A stretch of 64,000 nt of DNA from Lysobacter_I brunescens (GCF_042677005.1 NZ_JBHTIF010000004.1:248001-312000); one strand, 5' to 3'. Shown: positions 29,407-38,096, numbered from the stretch's first letter. The notes: generated by a model not told the origin, from the letters alone. Numbers and translations: made by a program.

Positions 29407-30351
29407 TCAGAGCACGTCGAGCAGTTCGACGTCGAACACGAGCGTCGCGCCTGGACCGATGGTCGGCGGGCTGCCGCGCTCGCCGTAGGCCAGCGACGCG
29501 GGAATCCAGAACCGGTACTTCGCGCCGACCGGCATCAGCGCAACGCCTTCGGTCCAGCCTGCAATCACCTGGCTGAGGCCGAATTCAGCGGGCTGGCCGC
29601 GATCGTAGGAACTGTCGAACACGGTGCCGTCGAGCAGCGTGCCGTGGTAGTTCACGCGCACGCGATCGCTGGGACGCGGACGCTGGCCGGTGCCCTGGCG
29701 CAGCACCATGTACTGGAGGCCCGAAGCCGTGGCGATCACGCCCTTCTGCCCCTTGTTCTTCGCCAGGAAAGCAGCGCCTTCCTCGGCGTTCTTCTGCGCG
29801 AGACCGGACAGGCGGCTCTCTTCGCGCGCCTGCATGCGCTTGGAGAAGCTGTCGCGGATAGCGGTCATCTCGTCATCGGTGAGCAACAGCTTGCCTGCGG
29901 CGATGCGCGTGCGCATGGCCTGCAGCAGCACCGGAACATCGATTTCGTCCTTGATCGGCGCCAGCGAGCGACCGACATCGGTGCCAACCAGATAGCCGAC
30001 CTTGTCCTTGGCGACGGCCGGCGCCTTCGCGCCCGGGGCCTGTCCGGGCACCGGGCGACCGGTGCGCTCGCCGATGCGCTGCATGAGCGCGGTGCCGACC
30101 GAGCGCGCTTCGTCGTCGGTCAGCAGCGGCTTGCCGCCATCGAAGGCGTTGCGCAGGGCGCGCTCGAACGCCGCGACGTCGAGGTCGGGACCGACGCTGG
30201 AAATCGAACCGCCGACATCGGCGCCGATCATGTAACTCACCTTGTCGCGCTCTGTCGTCAGCACTGCTTTCTCCTCAGCCTGGACCATGCCGGCGAACAG
30301 CATCGCCGCGATGGCCATCCCTGCGGCCAGGCCGCGAAAACGAACACTCAT
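29407..30351 (-). CDS. FKBP-type peptidyl-prolyl isomerase with a doubled N-terminal domain
   Basis: This 314-residue protein has a cleavable signal peptide ending near MVQA/EEK and no lipobox. Two FKBP_N-like segments occur in series: DKVSYMIGADVGGSI (about residues 36-93) and DKVGYLVGTDVGRSL (about 115-170). Each has a matching LLTDDE motif. The catalytic FKBP domain follows (VRVNYHGTLLDGTVFDSSYD, WIPASLAYGERGS). Usual Mip/FkpA proteins have one such segment and are about 230-270 residues long. GGAGAG precedes the ATG at 30351. It lies between an exported glutathione peroxidase gene and the FkpA-like gene, all on the minus strand. Confidence 0.88.
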   Translation of the reverse strand: MSVRFRGLAAGMAIAAMLFAGMVQAEEKAVLTTERDKVSYMIGADVGGSISSVGPDLDVAAFERALRNAFDGGKPLLTDDEARSVGTALMQRIGERTGRPVPGQAPGAKAPAVAKDKVGYLVGTDVGRSLAPIKDEIDVPVLLQAMRTRIAAGKLLLTDDEMTAIRDSFSKRMQAREESRLSGLAQKNAEEGAAFLAKNKGQKGVIATASGLQYMVLRQGTGQRPRPSDRVRVNYHGTLLDGTVFDSSYDRGQPAEFGLSQVIAGWTEGVALMPVGAKYRFWIPASLAYGERGSPPTIGPGATLVFDVELLDVL

Positions 30352-30452
30352 CGATCTCTCCACGGAATCGGTCGGGTCGGTGCCGCCCGGACCTCCGGCC
30401 CGGCGCGGCCATGCAAGCCGCGTATTGTCACGGCCCGGGCGGATGCGGGCAA

Positions 30453-31043
30453 TCATTTCGCCGCCGGTACCGGGGCGGCGGCCGGCTTCGGCGCCTTCAG
30501 CGCCTGTTCGATGGCGGCCACGACTTCCGGCGCATCCGGCTTGGTGCGGCTGCCGAAGCTGGCCACGACCTTGCCGTCGCGGGCGATCACGTACTTGTGG
30601 AAGTTCCATTTCGGGCTTTCGCCGCTGGCCTGCGCCAGGTCGCGATAGAACGGCGTGGCCGTCTTCCCGGTGACGCTGACCTTCTGGAACATCGGGAACT
30701 TGACGCCGTAGGTCAGGGTGCAGAACTCCTGGATCTTCTTTTCCTCGTCGAATTCCTGCCCCATGAAATCGCCGGAGGGAAAGCCCAGGACCGCGAAACC
30801 GCGCGGCCTGTAACGGGCATGCAGGGCTTCCAGCGCTTCGAATTGCGGCGTGAAACCGCATTTGCTGGCGGTATTGACCACCAGGAGCACCTGGCCGCCA
30901 TAGGTCTTGCCGAGATTGACCGGCGCCTTGCCGGCCAGCGGGCGGTAGCTGTGATCGAGCAGGCCGCCGCCGGCAGCGCCGGCCAGCAGGGGCAGCATGC
31001 ACAGCGAAGCGATTGCGAGCGTTCTGGCCAGGAAACGGGTCAC
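30453..31043 (-). CDS. Exported glutathione peroxidase-family protein
   Basis: The GTG at 31043 has GGAGG 7 bases upstream and opens a signal peptide (VTRFLARTLAIASLCMLPLL, cleavage near AGA), giving 196 residues. The thioredoxin-like fold carries the peroxidatic cysteine in NTASKCGFTPQF and the conserved tryptophan in KWNFHKYVI. The usual FPCNQF-GGQEP block is here FPSGDFMGQEF, so the resolving cysteine and the N-Q pair are changed while the later Gln is kept. It should reduce peroxides in the periplasm. Redox partners are not apparent. It is transcribed away from the GntR-ABC operon. Confidence 0.88.
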   Translation of the reverse strand: MTRFLARTLAIASLCMLPLLAGAAGGGLLDHSYRPLAGKAPVNLGKTYGGQVLLVVNTASKCGFTPQFEALEALHARYRPRGFAVLGFPSGDFMGQEFDEEKKIQEFCTLTYGVKFPMFQKVSVTGKTATPFYRDLAQASGESPKWNFHKYVIARDGKVVASFGSRTKPDAPEVVAAIEQALKAPKPAAAPVPAAK

Positions 31044-31113
31044 GGGAAGGCCTCCAGGGCTGGGCGAGGGCCCGAGTATGACTTCAGTTGGGGGGAAAAG
31101 GTTTCCCGGGGGC

Positions 31114-31154
31114 TTGACCCGCCCTGTTTCGGTGTTATAGTTGAATACAACACC
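31114..31154 (+). promoter_or_regulatory. Promoter and YtrA-type operator of the GntR-ABC operon
   Basis: The -35 TTGACC (31114-31119) and -10 TATAGT (31136-31141) are 16 bases apart. A 24-base dyad (31131-31154) with arms GGTGTT and AACACC covers the -10; 9 of 12 positions per half are symmetric. Binding of the GntR regulator encoded in the operon would block RNA polymerase. AGGAG follows near 31170. Confidence 0.8.
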
Positions 31155-31179
31155 AGTCAACGAGTACAGGAGTTGACCC

Positions 31180-31410
31180 ATGCAACGCCAGACGTACACC
31201 GCGGTTCGCAATCCGAGCATCGCCATGGGCGGGCTCGCCGCCGGGTTGGTCCTGACCGGTCTTTTCGCCCTCGCCAGCCAGACGTCCGCCAGCGGTGCGG
31301 GCGCAGAGGGTGATTCCCACCGTCGCCATCACAGTGCCCGTGCCCGGGATGCGATGGCGCTTCCCTTCTTCTCCTTCGCGCAGGGCATGCGCCGCAGCAA
31401 CAGGAGCTGA
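31180..31410 (+). CDS. Small membrane-anchored or secreted protein of unknown function
   Basis: The 76-residue protein has AGGAG about 7 bases before its ATG. It has a short basic start, one hydrophobic segment (about residues 15-34, MGGLAAGLVLTGLFALA), a small Ser/Gly/Ala stretch, then a His/Arg-rich tail (GDSHRRHHSARARD) that ends MRRSNRS. It is the first gene of the operon and stands directly behind the operator, 5 bases before the regulator gene. I do not recognise the family. A sensor, peptide or accessory subunit for the ABC system is possible. Confidence 0.6.
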   Translation: MQRQTYTAVRNPSIAMGGLAAGLVLTGLFALASQTSASGAGAEGDSHRRHHSARARDAMALPFFSFAQGMRRSNRS

Positions 31411-31415
31411 TTCCC

Positions 31416-31787
31416 ATGACCGCAATCCAATGGAGCGATGGCGCTCCGATCTACCGCCAGCTGAAGGACCGGGTGATCGCGATGATGCTCGACGGCGTGC
31501 TCAAGCCGGGCGACGCGCTTCCCTCGGTCCGCCAGGTGGCAGCCGAATACCAACTCAACCCCATCACCGTCTCGCGCGCCTACCAGGAACTGGCGGACGA
31601 GGCTCTTGTCGAGAAACGCAGAGGACTGGGCATGTACGTCACCGAAGAAGCCGCGAAGAAACTGCTGTCCAGCGAACGCGACCGCTTCCTGCGCGAAGAG
31701 TGGCCGCTGGTCCTCGAACGCATCCAGCGACTGGGCCTGAGCATGCAGGAACTGCTCGCCCCCGCCCGCCAGGGAGATGACGCATGA
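31416..31787 (+). CDS. GntR-family transcriptional regulator, YtrA subfamily
   Basis: This 123-residue regulator has only a short tail after the winged helix, the mark of the YtrA subfamily. The DNA-binding part reads PIYRQLKDRVIAMMLDGVLKPGDALPSVRQVAAEYQ, then LNPITVSRAYQELADEALVEKRRGLGMYV. The C-terminal 50 residues form two helices for dimerisation. YtrA regulators usually repress their own operon with a linked ABC transporter, and the dyad over the promoter at 31131-31154 fits that. The stop overlaps the ATG of the ATPase gene (31784). Confidence 0.92.
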   Translation: MTAIQWSDGAPIYRQLKDRVIAMMLDGVLKPGDALPSVRQVAAEYQLNPITVSRAYQELADEALVEKRRGLGMYVTEEAAKKLLSSERDRFLREEWPLVLERIQRLGLSMQELLAPARQGDDA

Positions 31788-32662
31788 GCGCCGTCGACAC
31801 CTCCGTCCCCGTGATCCGCGCCCGCGGCCTGCGCAAGGCCTACAAGAACAAGCTGGCGCTGGACAATACCGAGTTCGAGATCCCCTCCGGTCGCATCATC
31901 GGCCTGATCGGCCCGAATGGTTCCGGCAAGACCACCACGCTGAAGGCCGTGCTCGGCCTGATTCCCTTCGAAGGCGATCTCAAGGTCCTCGGCCGCGATC
32001 CGCGCACCGAACGCGACGAACTGATGAAGGATGTCTGCTTCATCGCCGACGTCGCCGTGCTGCCGCGCTGGATGCGGGTGCGCGAAGCGATCGAGTTCGT
32101 CGCCGGCGTCCATCCGCGCTTCGACCGCGCCAAGTGCGACCGCTTCATCGCCCACACCCAGCTCAAGCCCGACATGCGGGTCCGCGAGATGTCCAAGGGC
32201 ATGATCGTGCAGCTGCACCTGGCCCTGGTGATGGCGATCGACGCCCGCCTGCTGGTGCTGGACGAACCGACCCTCGGCCTGGACATCCTCTATCGCAAGG
32301 AGTTCTACCGGCGCCTGCTCGAGGATTACTTCGACGAACAGAAGACCATCATCGTCACCACGCACCAGGTCGAGGAAATCGAACACATCCTCACCGACGT
32401 GCTGTTCATCCAGAACGGCAAGATCGTGCTCGATGCGTCGATGGAAACGGTCAGCGACCGCTTCGTCGACCTGCTCGTGAGCGCAGACCGCGCCGAGGAG
32501 GCGCGACGCTTCAAGCCGATCGACGAACAGACGCTGCCGTTCGGGAAGACCCGGATGATCTTCGACGGCGTGCCGCAGTCGCAGCTCGCTGCGCTGGGCG
32601 AAACCGGCATCCCGGGCCTCGCCGATCTCTTCGTCGCCACCATGAAGGGGACCTACGCATGA
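31784..32662 (+). CDS. ABC transporter ATP-binding protein
   Basis: This 292-residue ATPase has Walker A GPNGSGKTT, Walker B LLVLDEPTLGLD, and the H-loop in TTHQVEE. The ABC signature is unusual: REMSKGM instead of LSGGQ. The C-terminal 60 residues extend beyond the core. It pairs with the permease that follows by a 4-base overlap (ATGA). Such YtrA-linked exporters are commonly linked to membrane or cell-wall stress, but the substrate here is unknown. Confidence 0.93.
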   Translation: MSAVDTSVPVIRARGLRKAYKNKLALDNTEFEIPSGRIIGLIGPNGSGKTTTLKAVLGLIPFEGDLKVLGRDPRTERDELMKDVCFIADVAVLPRWMRVREAIEFVAGVHPRFDRAKCDRFIAHTQLKPDMRVREMSKGMIVQLHLALVMAIDARLLVLDEPTLGLDILYRKEFYRRLLEDYFDEQKTIIVTTHQVEEIEHILTDVLFIQNGKIVLDASMETVSDRFVDLLVSADRAEEARRFKPIDEQTLPFGKTRMIFDGVPQSQLAALGETGIPGLADLFVATMKGTYA

Positions 32663-33693
32663 ACACCTCCGCCATCGAAACCACGGGCGTCGCGGCCGCA
32701 CGCCACATCACCTCGGCCGACAAGTTCAAGTCCCTGCTCAAGCGCGAGTTCTGGGAAAACAAGGGCGGTTTCTTCTGGGCGCCGATCGTCGCCGGCGGAA
32801 TTTCGCTGTTCCTCTCGCTGCTCGGCGCGATCGCCAGCATCTTCATGGTCGGCAAGGCCAAGTCCAGCATCGACGGCGATTTCAAGGAGGTCGAAATCCA
32901 CCTGCAGTCGGCCGAAGCGCTGCAGGCGCTGGGATTCGCCGGCGACATGTCCCTGCTCGGCGGCGTGGCCCTGGCGCTGGTGGTGATGACCTTCGTGGTC
33001 TTCTTCTACTCGCTCGGCGCGCTCTACGACGAGCGCAAGGACCGCAGCGTGCTGTTCTGGAAGTCGCTGCCGGTCTCCGACACGCAGACGGTGCTGTCGA
33101 AACTGACCTGGGCGCTGCTGCTGGCGCCGCTGCTGGCCGTCGGTTTCGGCCTGCTGATCGGCATCGGCCAGTGGATCCTCGGCGCCCTCGCCATGGTCCT
33201 GAGCGGACTGCCCGGCGCCAGCGCGATGTTCACCGAATCGCATCCGTTCCGCATGCTGGGCAACGCGCTGACGGTGATTCCGGTGTACGCGGCCTGGTCG
33301 CTGCCGACCGTCGGCTGGCTGATGTTCTGCTCGGCCTGGGCGCGCAGCAAGCCCTTCCTCTGGGCGGTACTGGTGCCGGTCATGGCCGGCGCGGTGATCA
33401 GCTGGCTGGACATGCTGCCGGGCATCGACAACCTCCCGCACGAGTACGTCTGGTACACCCTGCTCGTCCGCGGCCTGCTGAGCATCATCCCGATGACCTG
33501 GTACGCCAACAAGACGGTGTTCGAGAGCCACGACGTCTCGAACCTGCACGGCCCCGAGGACCTGATGCGGATGGTGGACTTCAGCAGCAGCTGGAACGCT
33601 TTCCTGACCGTGGACCTCTGGGTGGGTGTGATCGTCGGCGTGGCCTTCATCGCCGCCGCCATCCGCCTGCGCCGCTGGCGCGACGAGGGCTGA
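32659..33693 (+). CDS. ABC-2 type permease of the GntR-linked transporter
   Basis: The 344-residue membrane protein starts MNTSAIETTGVAAARHIT and has about six hydrophobic segments: near residues 37-60, 98-122, 145-178, 200-225, 232-250 and 318-336. The first cytosolic block, FKSLLKREFWENKGGFFWAP, and the loop YDERKDRSVLFWKSLPVSD are typical of ABC-2 permeases with gliding- or bacitracin-type ATPases. It is the last gene of the operon and is followed by a terminator. Confidence 0.9.
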   Translation: MNTSAIETTGVAAARHITSADKFKSLLKREFWENKGGFFWAPIVAGGISLFLSLLGAIASIFMVGKAKSSIDGDFKEVEIHLQSAEALQALGFAGDMSLLGGVALALVVMTFVVFFYSLGALYDERKDRSVLFWKSLPVSDTQTVLSKLTWALLLAPLLAVGFGLLIGIGQWILGALAMVLSGLPGASAMFTESHPFRMLGNALTVIPVYAAWSLPTVGWLMFCSAWARSKPFLWAVLVPVMAGAVISWLDMLPGIDNLPHEYVWYTLLVRGLLSIIPMTWYANKTVFESHDVSNLHGPEDLMRMVDFSSSWNAFLTVDLWVGVIVGVAFIAAAIRLRRWRDEG

Positions 33694-33704
33694 TCGTCGC
33701 GGAA

Positions 33705-33730
33705 GGGTCCGGACGCATCACGCCGGACCC
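33705..33730 (+). terminator. Terminator of the GntR-ABC operon
   Basis: An 8-bp stem GGGTCCGG/CCGGACCC with a 10-base loop, followed by TTCCCGTCT. It begins 12 bases after the permease stop. Confidence 0.65.
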
Positions 33731-33849
33731 TTCCCGTCTCCCCGATCTTTCCCGTCTGCCCCATCATGATCGACTGACTTCAGACACATCCGCATGCCGC
33801 CCGACGCATGCAAGCTGCCCCCATCGCCCCATTCGACACCGGAGTTCCC

Positions 33850-34542
33850 ATGAGCACCTTCCGCAATGCCATCCTCGCCCTGGCCATCGGCGCTACGCTG
33901 GTGGGCTGCGGCAGCGATGCACCGCAGGATCCCGCCAACGAACCGAAGACCCTGATCGGACAGGCCGTGAAGCAGGCGACCGACGAGGCCCGCAAGGAGC
34001 TCTCGAAGGAAAACTTCAGCTTCACCGTTGACGGCCTGCCCAAGGCCGAGATCACGCCGCAGGGCGAACTGCTGATCGGCGGCGTCGCAGTCGCGACCAC
34101 GCCGGAACAGCAGGCGCTGGTCAAGGCCTACCGCGAAGAGGTCACCGGAATTGCACAGGCCGGCATCGGCGTCGGCGTGCAGGGCGCGGACCTGGCAGGC
34201 AAGGCCGTGAGCGAAGCGATCAAGGGCGTGTTCTCCGGCAACCCGGACCAGATCGAGCAGCGGATCGAGAAGGAAGCCGAAGGCATCAAGGCCGCGGCTT
34301 TGAAACTCTGCGATCGCCTGCCCGCGCTCAAGGCCGCCCAGGACAAGCTCGCCGCCGCCGTCCCCGAGTTCAAGCCCTACGCACGGATGGACGACCAGGA
34401 CGTGAAGGATTGCCGCGTCGATGCCGGCGACGGCCTGCAGATCGATGGGGGCACCGCGAACGACGCGGGTTCGAACTCCGGGAATGACGGCATGGACGCC
34501 GCCGAGGAAGCCGAAGCCGCCGCTGCGGCGCCGGCGCGCTGA
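33850..34542 (+). CDS. Lipoprotein, DUF2884 (YggN)-like
   Basis: This 230-residue protein has GGAG before the ATG at 33850 and a signal ending in the lipobox LVGC. The central part, AEITPQGELLIGGVAVATT then QALVKAYREEVTGIAQAGI, resembles the DUF2884/YggN family: a small strand pair followed by long helices rich in Gly/Ala. The tail is acidic and of low complexity (EEAEAAAAAPAR). The role in the periplasm is unknown. It has its own likely terminator at 34566. Confidence 0.65.
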   Translation: MSTFRNAILALAIGATLVGCGSDAPQDPANEPKTLIGQAVKQATDEARKELSKENFSFTVDGLPKAEITPQGELLIGGVAVATTPEQQALVKAYREEVTGIAQAGIGVGVQGADLAGKAVSEAIKGVFSGNPDQIEQRIEKEAEGIKAAALKLCDRLPALKAAQDKLAAAVPEFKPYARMDDQDVKDCRVDAGDGLQIDGGTANDAGSNSGNDGMDAAEEAEAAAAAPAR

Positions 34543-34565
34543 TCGCCCCGGCACTTCGTCCTCCC

Positions 34566-34589
34566 CGCCGGCCGCACCCACGGCCGGCG
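34566..34589 (+). terminator. Hairpin after the DUF2884-like gene
   Basis: A 9-bp stem CGCCGGCCG/CGGCCGGCG with a 6-base loop, 24 bases after the stop codon. There is no T tract. Confidence 0.45.
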
Positions 34590-34640
34590 CATGTCCCCTC
34601 CCCCGCATGCAACGTCGCCATCCGCGACGAAGGACTCGCC

Positions 34641-35084
34641 ATGTCTTCCCGCCAGGTGCACGCACTTCTTCCGATGCTCGCGCTCGCCGCAACCTGCGCC
34701 CTGTCGCCGGCATCGGTGCAGGCCGAGGACGATCCGGTGCTCAACCGGGCCTTTCAGGACCATATCGCCTACGTCGCGACCTTCGCGATGCCGGTCCTGA
34801 TCGAAAAATGCGCGGCTCGCGATCCTGCCTACTTGCAGACGGCCGCACCGCTCTACTTCCGCTACGTCAACGCGCACCAGGACCGCATCGAACGCGGGCG
34901 CCTGCTCACGCTCGCAGAGCTGAAGCCCGACGACACGCTGAAGGCCTACCGCGAGCGCGTGCTGTCGCAGCGCCTTGGCAAGCTCGATACCGGCACGTCC
35001 GACGAACAGGCACGCATGTGCGAGGGTGCCCTCGGCGTGCTGCGCGGCATGACGCTGCCGGGCGAGTGGCCTGCGCGGGACTGA
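34641..35084 (+). CDS. Hypothetical secreted protein
   Basis: This 147-residue protein has AAGGA before the ATG and a signal peptide cleaved near VQA/EDD. The mature part is alpha-helical with two cysteines (EKCAARDPAY and ARMCEGALG) that probably pair. That arrangement is common in small periplasmic helical proteins, though I recognise no named family. It ends 31 bases before the convergent fumC stop, with little room for a terminator. Confidence 0.65.
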   Translation: MSSRQVHALLPMLALAATCALSPASVQAEDDPVLNRAFQDHIAYVATFAMPVLIEKCAARDPAYLQTAAPLYFRYVNAHQDRIERGRLLTLAELKPDDTLKAYRERVLSQRLGKLDTGTSDEQARMCEGALGVLRGMTLPGEWPARD

Positions 35085-35115
35085 ACGCGACGCGTCCTCC
35101 GGCGGGCGCCGACCT

Positions 35116-36549
35116 TCAACCGCCGCCGCCCATCCCTTCGACGATCCCGCCCCGGGTCAGCGCGACCGGGTCGAGCGCGCGACGCAGGGTGTCGAGGTCC
35201 AGTCCACTGTCCTCCAGCGCGACCTGCAGCACCGGCAGTCCCTCGGCGTAGGCGCGCTTCGCGATCGCGGCGGCCTTCTCGTAGCCGATCAGCGGATTGA
35301 GCGCGGTGACGAGGATGGGGTTGCGCGCCAGGGCATCGGCCAGCCGGTCCTCGCGGAACACCAGGCCGGGGATGACCTTCTCCGCCAGCGCGCTCATGGC
35401 ATTGGCGAGCAGGCCGATGGCGTCGAGCAGGTTGGTCGCGATCAGCGGCAGCATGGTGTTGAGCTGGAAATTGCCGCTCTGCCCCGCCACCGTCACCGCC
35501 GTGTGCAGGCCCATCACCTGCGCACAGGCCATGCACACCGCTTCCGGAACGACCGGATTGACCTTGCCCGGCATGATCGAGCTGCCCGGCTGCAGCGCCG
35601 GCAGTTCCACTTCGCCCAGACCGGCCAGCGGCCCGGAATTCATCCAGCGCAGGTCGTTGGCGATCTTCATCAGCGCCACGGCGATCGCATTGAGCTGACC
35701 CGACAGTTCCACCGCATCGTCCTGGGCGGCGATGCCCTCGAACTTGTTCTCGGCCGAGACGAAGCGCACGCCGGACAACACGGACAGCGTCTGCGCGACC
35801 CGCTTGCCGAAGGCCGGGTCGGTGTTGATGCCGGTACCCACGGCCGTGCCGCCGATCGGCAGGCGGCGCAGGCGACGCAGGCTGTCCTCGATGCGCATCC
35901 GCGCCGATTCCAGCTGCGACGACCAGGTGCCGAACTCCTGGGCCAGGGTGATCGGCATGGCATCCATCAGGTGAGTCCGCCCGGTCTTCACCAGTGCCCC
36001 TGCGTCGGCCGCGCGGGCATCGATGGCGGCGCGCAACGCACGCAGGGCCGGCAGCAGGTCCTCGTTCGCGGCCAGGTGCGCGCCGACGCGCAGGGCGGTG
36101 GGAATGACGTCGTTGGAACTCTGGCCGAGGTTGACGTCATCGTTCGGGTGTACCTTGCCCTTGCCGGTGCGCATCACAAGCGCGGCGATGACCTCGTTGG
36201 CGTTCATGTTCGTCGAGGTGCCGGAGCCGGTCTGGAACACGTCGACCGGGAAATGCGCATCGTGCTGGCCCGAGGCCACCGCCATCGCCGCGCGGCGGAT
36301 CGCACCGGCCCGCGACCGCGGCAGCAGGCCGAGATTGGCGTTGGCCTGGGCGGCGGCGGCCTTGGTCAGGCCCAGCGCGCGGATGAAACCGCGCGGCATC
36401 GGCCGGCCGGACAGTCCGAAGTTGCGGACGGCGCGCTCGGTCTGCGCGCCCCAGAGTGCCCAGGCCGGCACGCGCAGTTCGCCCATGCTGTCGCGCTCGG
36501 TCCGGGTGGGGTCGGGAATCTCGCTGTGGGAGCTGCCGTGCTGGGTCAT
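35116..36549 (-). CDS. fumC: Fumarate hydratase, class II
   Basis: This iron-independent enzyme of the TCA cycle interconverts fumarate and malate. The 477-residue protein shows GSGTSTNMNANEVIA, the superfamily signature GSSIMPGKVNP, and the active-site TGRTHLMDA block. The ATG at 36549 has AGGAG at a good distance. The N terminus (about 17 residues, HGSSHSEIPDPTRT) is slightly extended. The C terminus ends GGIVEGMGGGG. It is divergent from purB, another member of the same superfamily. Confidence 0.95.
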   Translation of the reverse strand: MTQHGSSHSEIPDPTRTERDSMGELRVPAWALWGAQTERAVRNFGLSGRPMPRGFIRALGLTKAAAAQANANLGLLPRSRAGAIRRAAMAVASGQHDAHFPVDVFQTGSGTSTNMNANEVIAALVMRTGKGKVHPNDDVNLGQSSNDVIPTALRVGAHLAANEDLLPALRALRAAIDARAADAGALVKTGRTHLMDAMPITLAQEFGTWSSQLESARMRIEDSLRRLRRLPIGGTAVGTGINTDPAFGKRVAQTLSVLSGVRFVSAENKFEGIAAQDDAVELSGQLNAIAVALMKIANDLRWMNSGPLAGLGEVELPALQPGSSIMPGKVNPVVPEAVCMACAQVMGLHTAVTVAGQSGNFQLNTMLPLIATNLLDAIGLLANAMSALAEKVIPGLVFREDRLADALARNPILVTALNPLIGYEKAAAIAKRAYAEGLPVLQVALEDSGLDLDTLRRALDPVALTRGGIVEGMGGGG

Positions 36550-36685
36550 GGGGGGTCTCCTGTCGCGCATGACGTGGGTCGGGACGAGCATACGCCGGCC
36601 GGGAGCGTGTTTGAGCCCTCCGCAGACACTGTGCCGAGTCGCAGCGGCGCGCCGGGTTTCAAGCGTCCAGGCAGGCCCTGCGGTT

Positions 36686-36691
36686 TACAAT
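36686..36691 (+). promoter_or_regulatory. -10 box of purB
   Basis: TACAAT overlaps the in-frame ATG at 36690. A transcript starting about 7 bases later cannot use that ATG, which supports the purB start at 36729. The -35 is weak. Confidence 0.45.
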
Positions 36692-36728
36692 GACCGACTT
36701 TTCCGCTGCCAGCCGCCACCCGCCCGCC

Positions 36729-38096
36729 ATGTCCGACGCCCAGCTCCTCGCCCTCTCCCCGCTCGATGGCCGCTACGCCGGCAAGGTCGACGCCCTGCGC
36801 CCGATCTTCTCCGAATACGGCCTCATCAAGGCCCGCGTGAAGGTCGAAGTGGAATGGCTGCTGGCCCTGGCCGCGGAGCCCGGCATCGTGGAATTGAAGC
36901 CCTTCTCCGAGGCTGCCGTGGCCCGCCTGCGCGCCCTCGCCGACGGCCTGTCGGTCGCCGACGCGGCCCGGGTGAAGGAGATCGAGCGCACGACCAACCA
37001 CGACGTGAAGGCGGTCGAATACCTGATCAAGGAGCGCCTCAAGGACGATGCCGAGCTGGCGCCGGCGCTGGAATTCGTGCACTTCGCCTGCACCAGCGAG
37101 GACATCAACAACCTCAGCTACGCGCTGATGCTCAACGAGGCTCGGCAGACGGTGATGCTGCCGAAGCTGGACGAACTGATCCAGAAGCTGCGCGCGATGG
37201 CCCACGCACACGCCGCGCTGCCGATGCTCTCGCGCACCCACGGCCAGACCGCGTCGCCGAGCACGGTCGGCAAGGAAATCGCCAACGTCGTCGCCCGCCT
37301 GCAGCGCCAGGGCGAACTGCTGGCCGGTGCACAGATGCCGGGCAAGATCAACGGCGCGGTCGGCAACTACAATGCCCATGTCGCCGCCTACCCCCAGATC
37401 GACTGGACCACGTTCTCGAAGCGCTTCGTGCAATCGCTGGGCCTGGACTGGCAGCCGTACACCACGCAGATCGAGCCGCACGACGGCATCGCCGAGCTGT
37501 GCGACGCGCAGAAGCGCATCGACACCATCTGCGTGGATCTTTGTCGCGACATCTGGGGCTACATCTCGCTGGGTTACTTCAAGCAGGCGGTGAAGGCCGG
37601 CGAAGTCGGCAGCTCGACCATGCCGCACAAGGTCAACCCGATCGACTTCGAGAACGCGGAAGGCAACTTCGGCATCGCCAACGCACTGTTCGAGCACTTC
37701 GCCGCGAAGCTGCCGATCAGCCGCTGGCAGCGCGACCTGACCGACTCCACCGTGCTGCGCGCGCTGGGCACCGCCGTCGGCCACGCGCTGATCGGCTACG
37801 ACGCCCTGCTGCGCGGCCTGAACAAGCTCAGCGCGAACCCCGAGCGCCTCGCCGCCGACCTCGACGCCTCGTGGGAAGTGCTGGCCGAAGCCGTGCAGAC
37901 GGTGATGCGCCGCCACGGCCTGCCGAACCCGTACGAACAGCTCAAGGCCCTGACCCGCGGCCACGGCATCACCGCCGACTCGATGCGCGCGTTCATCGCC
38001 GGCCTCGACCTGCCCGCCGACGCGAAGCAGCGCCTGCTCGACATGACCCCGGGCAGCTACATCGGCCTGGCCGACCGCCTCGCCCGCGAGATCTGA
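36729..38096 (+). CDS. purB: Adenylosuccinate lyase
   Basis: PurB acts twice in purine synthesis: it releases fumarate from SAICAR and from adenylosuccinate. From the ATG at 36729 (MSDAQLLALSPLDGRYAGK) the protein has 455 residues, close to the enterobacterial enzyme. The superfamily signature GSSTMPHKVNPIDFE and FVHFACTSEDINN are present. The ATG at 36690 is in frame but coincides with a likely -10 box. No strong Shine-Dalgarno is visible. Downstream lies a small membrane protein gene. Confidence 0.95.
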   Translation: MSDAQLLALSPLDGRYAGKVDALRPIFSEYGLIKARVKVEVEWLLALAAEPGIVELKPFSEAAVARLRALADGLSVADAARVKEIERTTNHDVKAVEYLIKERLKDDAELAPALEFVHFACTSEDINNLSYALMLNEARQTVMLPKLDELIQKLRAMAHAHAALPMLSRTHGQTASPSTVGKEIANVVARLQRQGELLAGAQMPGKINGAVGNYNAHVAAYPQIDWTTFSKRFVQSLGLDWQPYTTQIEPHDGIAELCDAQKRIDTICVDLCRDIWGYISLGYFKQAVKAGEVGSSTMPHKVNPIDFENAEGNFGIANALFEHFAAKLPISRWQRDLTDSTVLRALGTAVGHALIGYDALLRGLNKLSANPERLAADLDASWEVLAEAVQTVMRRHGLPNPYEQLKALTRGHGITADSMRAFIAGLDLPADAKQRLLDMTPGSYIGLADRLAREI

